From SZUA-448 sp045593785 (GTDB lineage: Bacteria > Bacillota > Clostridia > Lachnospirales > Lachnospiraceae), in assembly GCA_045593785.1 (NCBI GenBank), contig JAZNXH010000081.1, positions 1 through 8,274 of the forward strand: 8,274 nucleotides of DNA, written 5' to 3'. Shown piece after piece: positions 6,082 through 8,274 of this stretch; the first letter of the stretch is position 1, and every line of letters starts with the position of its first letter. Under the pieces are notes generated by a model, which was not told where the DNA came from, ran no database searches, and saw only the letters and a list, made by a program, of their open reading frames with translations. The position numbers and the translations under genes are program-made.

Positions 6082-7554
6082 TTACCTGCTGTAACACATT
6101 GCCAGGATTGTCTGCTGTTTATCTTCGCTTCCTTCCGTTGCGCGGATGCGAATCTCGTGCATCGCAACTTCCGATTCATCCAACACTAATTCCATCACTG
6201 CATTGTTCCATCCACCCTGCTGACTGGTGTTTACTTTACTTACAAAATTTCCGTCAACATAGATATCTACGGATGCTTCCGCACCATTGGTCTGTTTCAA
6301 TACGATAATAAAATTCCTGCACTCTGCACGGATAACAAAATCTTCATTTCCGCTTCCCGCTTCTCTCACCCATCCTTTATGAAGTGCCGTCGTATCGGAG
6401 TTATTGGTAGAGAAGAAAGCCGTATCTTTTGCTGTAAATGCACCGGTACTTTCAATCACACCTTCCGCATCGGTGTGATCCAGAATCCGCGCATTTTCAA
6501 ATTTATCATAGTCTTCTTTGGAAGGTGCAGCCGGAACCGCATAACTGTCATAGGATTTGTCCGCATAGGTCTGATTAATCAGATAACAGATGGACTTTGC
6601 ATACAGGCGATGTCCGTCCTGTGTCGGATGCGCATAGTCCTTGGAATAGTCTTCCCACTTAATCTTACCGGTCTGCTTTGCTTTCTCCAGGGAATCATGC
6701 ATACTCATCATCGGCAATTCATAATAACTACCCATGTTCTGCATATAAACTTGTGTACCGCCTGCATAGGTTGCATCGGAGAACAGCAACACAACCGCAG
6801 GTTCATTCTTCGCAGACAGGAACTTACGCAAAACACCTTCGAAGGTTTGCTTATCCCTGTCGGAGCCGTCGTTATTTACGGCAAACTCCACAAAAATCAG
6901 ATCCGGTTCATAATCCAGAATATCCTTGTCCGCACGTACAATACCAAGGAGAGAACCGGTTCCTGACACACCTGAGGTGATTACTTTGATGTTATCACCG
7001 GTTCCATAAGTTTCACACAAATACTCGTATGTCAGATATGCATATCCTTTCTGGTAACCCTTCGGCGTCTTTTCGGTTGCCATTGCACCTTCTGTTACAG
7101 AACCACCGATAAACGCCACTGTAATCTCTTCACCCGCTTTGGCGCGATCCAGCACCTTATTCAGACGGTAGCTGTTACCGGAAGAAATAAAGGAATTCTC
7201 AATCGTAGACCAATACTGTTCGCCTAACTTCTTATCCAAATTCGTCCATGTATCAAAAAATGCATCTCCCACCAAAACCGGAGTTGGTGTATTGGTCGGC
7301 GTTGGTGTATTCGTCGGCACTTCGGTTGGTGTCGGCGTGTTGGTTGGCGTCACATCCTGTTGATTTGTTACATTCTGCACAGCTTCATCTTTTTCCATAT
7401 GAGTATCATCCTCCTTCTCACTTGTCGTTGCATTGCCCGGATTCGTATTGCCTGCATCTGTTCTCTCTCCTGTCGAACCGCAGCCGATTAGCATCCCTGT
7501 TGCAAGAATCATTGCTGCAACGAATAACACAACGCTTCTTCTGAGTCTTTTCAC
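6082..7554 (-). CDS. Exported SGNH/GDSL-family hydrolase lipoprotein, probable carbohydrate esterase
   Basis: A 490-residue lipoprotein likely to remove acyl (for example acetyl) groups from polysaccharide at the cell surface. The signal peptide KRLRRSVVLFVAAMILATGMLIGC gives lipobox LIGC with lipidated Cys25. Then follow an acidic/Asn-rich spacer, a Thr-Pro-Asn linker (69-92), the SGNH domain (about 100-330) and a C-terminal beta-rich region (about 365-490, with VDIYVDGNFV) resembling a jelly-roll accessory domain. SGNH blocks: FIGGSVTEGA with nucleophile Ser152; SGVSGTGS with block II Gly; FVEFAVNND with block III Asn near 227; DYAHPTQDGH with Asp306 and His309. The start is GTG, chosen over a TTG at 7596 because GGAGG lies 7 bases upstream and the signal peptide then begins properly. 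The gene ends before the hairpin at 6014-6058 and is divergent from an arabinofuranosidase, which suggests hemicellulose; a role on the organism's own envelope glycan cannot be excluded. Substrate unknown. Confidence 0.88.
   Translation of the reverse strand: MKRLRRSVVLFVAAMILATGMLIGCGSTGERTDAGNTNPGNATTSEKEDDTHMEKDEAVQNVTNQQDVTPTNTPTPTEVPTNTPTPTNTPTPVLVGDAFFDTWTNLDKKLGEQYWSTIENSFISSGNSYRLNKVLDRAKAGEEITVAFIGGSVTEGAMATEKTPKGYQKGYAYLTYEYLCETYGTGDNIKVITSGVSGTGSLLGIVRADKDILDYEPDLIFVEFAVNNDGSDRDKQTFEGVLRKFLSAKNEPAVVLLFSDATYAGGTQVYMQNMGSYYELPMMSMHDSLEKAKQTGKIKWEDYSKDYAHPTQDGHRLYAKSICYLINQTYADKSYDSYAVPAAPSKEDYDKFENARILDHTDAEGVIESTGAFTAKDTAFFSTNNSDTTALHKGWVREAGSGNEDFVIRAECRNFIIVLKQTNGAEASVDIYVDGNFVSKVNTSQQGGWNNAVMELVLDESEVAMHEIRIRATEGSEDKQQTILAMCYSR
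7279..7350 (-). repeat. Repeats coding the Thr-Pro-Asn linker of the esterase
   Basis: About four near-copies of an ACG/CCA-type codon run encode TPTNTPTPTEVPTNTPTPT and the following NTPTP. The PTNTPT unit occurs three times with synonymous third-base changes. Such linkers are flexible, exposed on the outside, and often vary in length between strains. Confidence 0.8.
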
Positions 7555-7561
7555 AACAAAA

Positions 7562-7566
7562 CCTCC
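7562..7566 (-). promoter_or_regulatory. Ribosome binding site GGAGG deciding the GTG start of the esterase
   Basis: A perfect GGAGG on the minus strand, 7 bases before GTG-AAA-AGA. Starting at the upstream TTG (7596) would put this site inside the gene and add 14 residues ahead of an otherwise normal lipoprotein signal. Confidence 0.75.
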
Positions 7567-7628
7567 GTTTCCCTTCTGTGGTTCGGTTTTCTGCAACCGT
7601 TCGCAGCTACCACCAAGCCTCTTTTTAT

Positions 7629-7657
7629 ATTATTACATAAGGTATATTATTTGAAAA
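7629..7657 (-). promoter_or_regulatory. Possible promoter for the esterase gene
   Basis: On the minus strand TTTTCA (7657-7652, 4 of 6) is followed by 17 bases and AATAAT (7634-7629, 5 of 6). The leader would be about 65-70 bases and can fold: CGGTT/AACCG pair at 7584-7588 and 7595-7599, with an outer ACCAC/GTGGT pair at 7609-7613 and 7578-7582. The region is very AT-rich, so other -10 choices exist. Confidence 0.4.
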
Positions 7658-7675
7658 TAGATTTTATTATTTTTC

Positions 7676-7704
7676 TTGTCATCCCTTTGCTTTTATACTA
7701 TACT
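7676..7704 (+). promoter_or_regulatory. Sigma-A type promoter for the GH51 gene
   Basis: TTGTCA (7676-7681, 5 of 6), a 17-base spacer and TATACT (7699-7704, 5 of 6). Transcription would start near 7711, leaving a leader of about 43 bases that contains the palindrome at 7721-7734 and the ribosome site at 7739-7744. It is divergent from the esterase promoter, with the two -35 boxes about 18 bases apart. Confidence 0.65.
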
Positions 7705-7720
7705 AAAATACAGAGTTTGA

Positions 7721-7734
7721 ATTCTAATTAGAAT
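7721..7734. repeat. 14-bp perfect palindrome just after the GH51 promoter (candidate operator)
   Basis: ATTCTAATTAGAAT is its own reverse complement and lies about 10 to 24 bases after the expected transcription start, between the -10 box and the ribosome site. This is a usual place for a repressor of a sugar-use gene. No regulator gene is in the window, so the binder is unknown. Confidence 0.45.
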
Positions 7735-7753
7735 CATGAAAGGAATAAATCTT

Positions 7754-8274
7754 ATGCCTAAAAAAGCAAAAGTTGTTGTACATCCCGCATTTGAAATCGG
7801 CGAGATTTCGCCGCGCCTGTACTCTGCCTTCTTAGAGCCCATCGGCAATATGGTAGATGGCAGTATGTACAATCCGAAGCACCCGACCGCTGACAGCAAA
7901 GGCTTACGCCATGATTTTATCGATGCTGTGAAAAAAAGCGGTATTCCGGCAGTCCGTCTCCCGGGTGGCAACTTCGTATCCGGCTGGGATTGGAAAGATT
8001 CCATCGGACCGCTCGAAAAGAGAAAAACACACCTCGACCTGGCGTGGCGTCAGTACATCTCAAACGCTGTCGGGCACGACGAATACCTGCAGTGGTCCGA
8101 GCTGACCGGCACTGAACCACTCTATACCATTAACCTCGGAACCGGTGACATCAACGATGCAATTTACTGTGTTGAATATACGAACCACGAGGGCGGCACC
8201 TACTGGTCTGACCTGCGTGCGGAATACGGCCATAAAGACCCGTACAACGTTAAGATCTGGTATCTTGGCAACGA
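7754..8274 (+). CDS. Alpha-L-arabinofuranosidase, GH51 family, N-terminal part cut by window edge
   Basis: The first 173 codons and two bases are present. GH51 enzymes release terminal arabinofuranose from arabinoxylan, arabinan and their oligosaccharides with retention of configuration. The family pattern is clear: a short N-terminal beta strand segment AKVVVHPAFEIGEISPRLYSAFLE (5-28), then the TIM-barrel blocks IPAVRLPGGNFVSGWDWKDSIGP (about 64-86), RKTHLDLAW (90-98), EPLYTINLGTG (121-131), GGTYWSDLRAEYGHKDPYNVKIW (147-169) and YLGN with the acid/base Glu codon cut after GA at the last base. The nucleophile Glu lies off the window. No signal peptide, so it is cytosolic and would act on imported oligosaccharides. 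The ATG is chosen because AAAGGA (7739-7744) lies 9 bases upstream; an in-frame ATG at 7736 has no ribosome site. The rest of a usual gene (about 490-500 residues in total) is missing. It is divergent from the esterase. Confidence 0.93.
   Translation, partial: MPKKAKVVVHPAFEIGEISPRLYSAFLEPIGNMVDGSMYNPKHPTADSKGLRHDFIDAVKKSGIPAVRLPGGNFVSGWDWKDSIGPLEKRKTHLDLAWRQYISNAVGHDEYLQWSELTGTEPLYTINLGTGDINDAIYCVEYTNHEGGTYWSDLRAEYGHKDPYNVKIWYLGN

Larger units (their letters stand above)
7555..7753. other. Divergent intergenic region between the esterase and GH51 genes
   Basis: About 200 bases, very AT-rich in the middle. It holds the two outward-facing promoters, the esterase leader and ribosome site, the 14-bp palindrome, a 9-bp direct repeat TATATTATT (7626-7634 and 7643-7651, 17 bases apart) and a small inverted repeat AAAAT-AG-ATTTT (7654-7665) between the two -35 boxes. 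No small gene or known riboswitch was recognised. Confidence 0.6.

Noticed and set aside
7279..7350. Repeated bases considered as a CRISPR-like or non-coding tandem array
   Set aside because: The repeats are in frame, vary at third codon positions and encode a Thr-Pro linker of a lipoprotein.
7693..8004. 103-codon open frame on the minus strand
   Set aside because: Antisense to the clear GH51 coding region; no motif.

Overview
The window looks like chromosomal DNA of a Gram-positive Clostridia, probably a Lachnospiraceae-type gut or rumen anaerobe. This rests on three things: a diadenylate cyclase pair of the CdaA/CdaR type, a secreted lipoprotein with a Thr-Pro-Asn linker of the kind common in that family, and strong AGGAGG-like ribosome binding sites with some TTG/GTG starts. 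The taxon is an inference, since no rRNA or marker gene is present.

Left to centre (1-5897, all on the minus strand) is one tightly packed gene string read from right to left. It starts at a good promoter with an extended -10 near 5930-5958. The order is: a 152-residue two-helix membrane protein, a 395-residue polytopic membrane protein with a charged cytoplasmic tail, cdaA (membrane diadenylate cyclase, makes c-di-AMP), cdaR (YbbR-domain regulator of CdaA), a Wzm/TagG-type ABC-2 permease, a Wzt/TagH-type ATPase, and the N-terminal part of a glycosyltransferase that leaves the window. The genes either overlap or lie within about 40 bases of each other, and no terminator is visible between them. 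The order therefore places c-di-AMP synthesis in the same apparent transcript as an ABC-dependent cell-surface polysaccharide export system. In Firmicutes, cdaA-cdaR is classically followed by glmM, which is not in this position.

Centre right (5898-7554) holds a 184-base spacer and one gene. The spacer contains the operon promoter, a 7-bp inverted repeat overlapping the promoter start region, and a Rho-independent terminator for the gene to its right. That gene, on the minus strand, encodes an exported SGNH/GDSL-family esterase lipoprotein with a Pro-Thr linker.

Right end (7555-8274): a divergent intergenic region of about 200 bases carries a promoter for each direction and a 14-bp perfect palindrome just upstream of the rightward gene. 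The rightward gene is the N-terminal 173 residues of a GH51 alpha-L-arabinofuranosidase, cut by the window edge in the codon of the predicted acid/base glutamate. The esterase and the arabinofuranosidase suggest a small plant-hemicellulose locus next to the envelope operon. No tRNA, rRNA, CRISPR array, insertion sequence or phage gene was seen.
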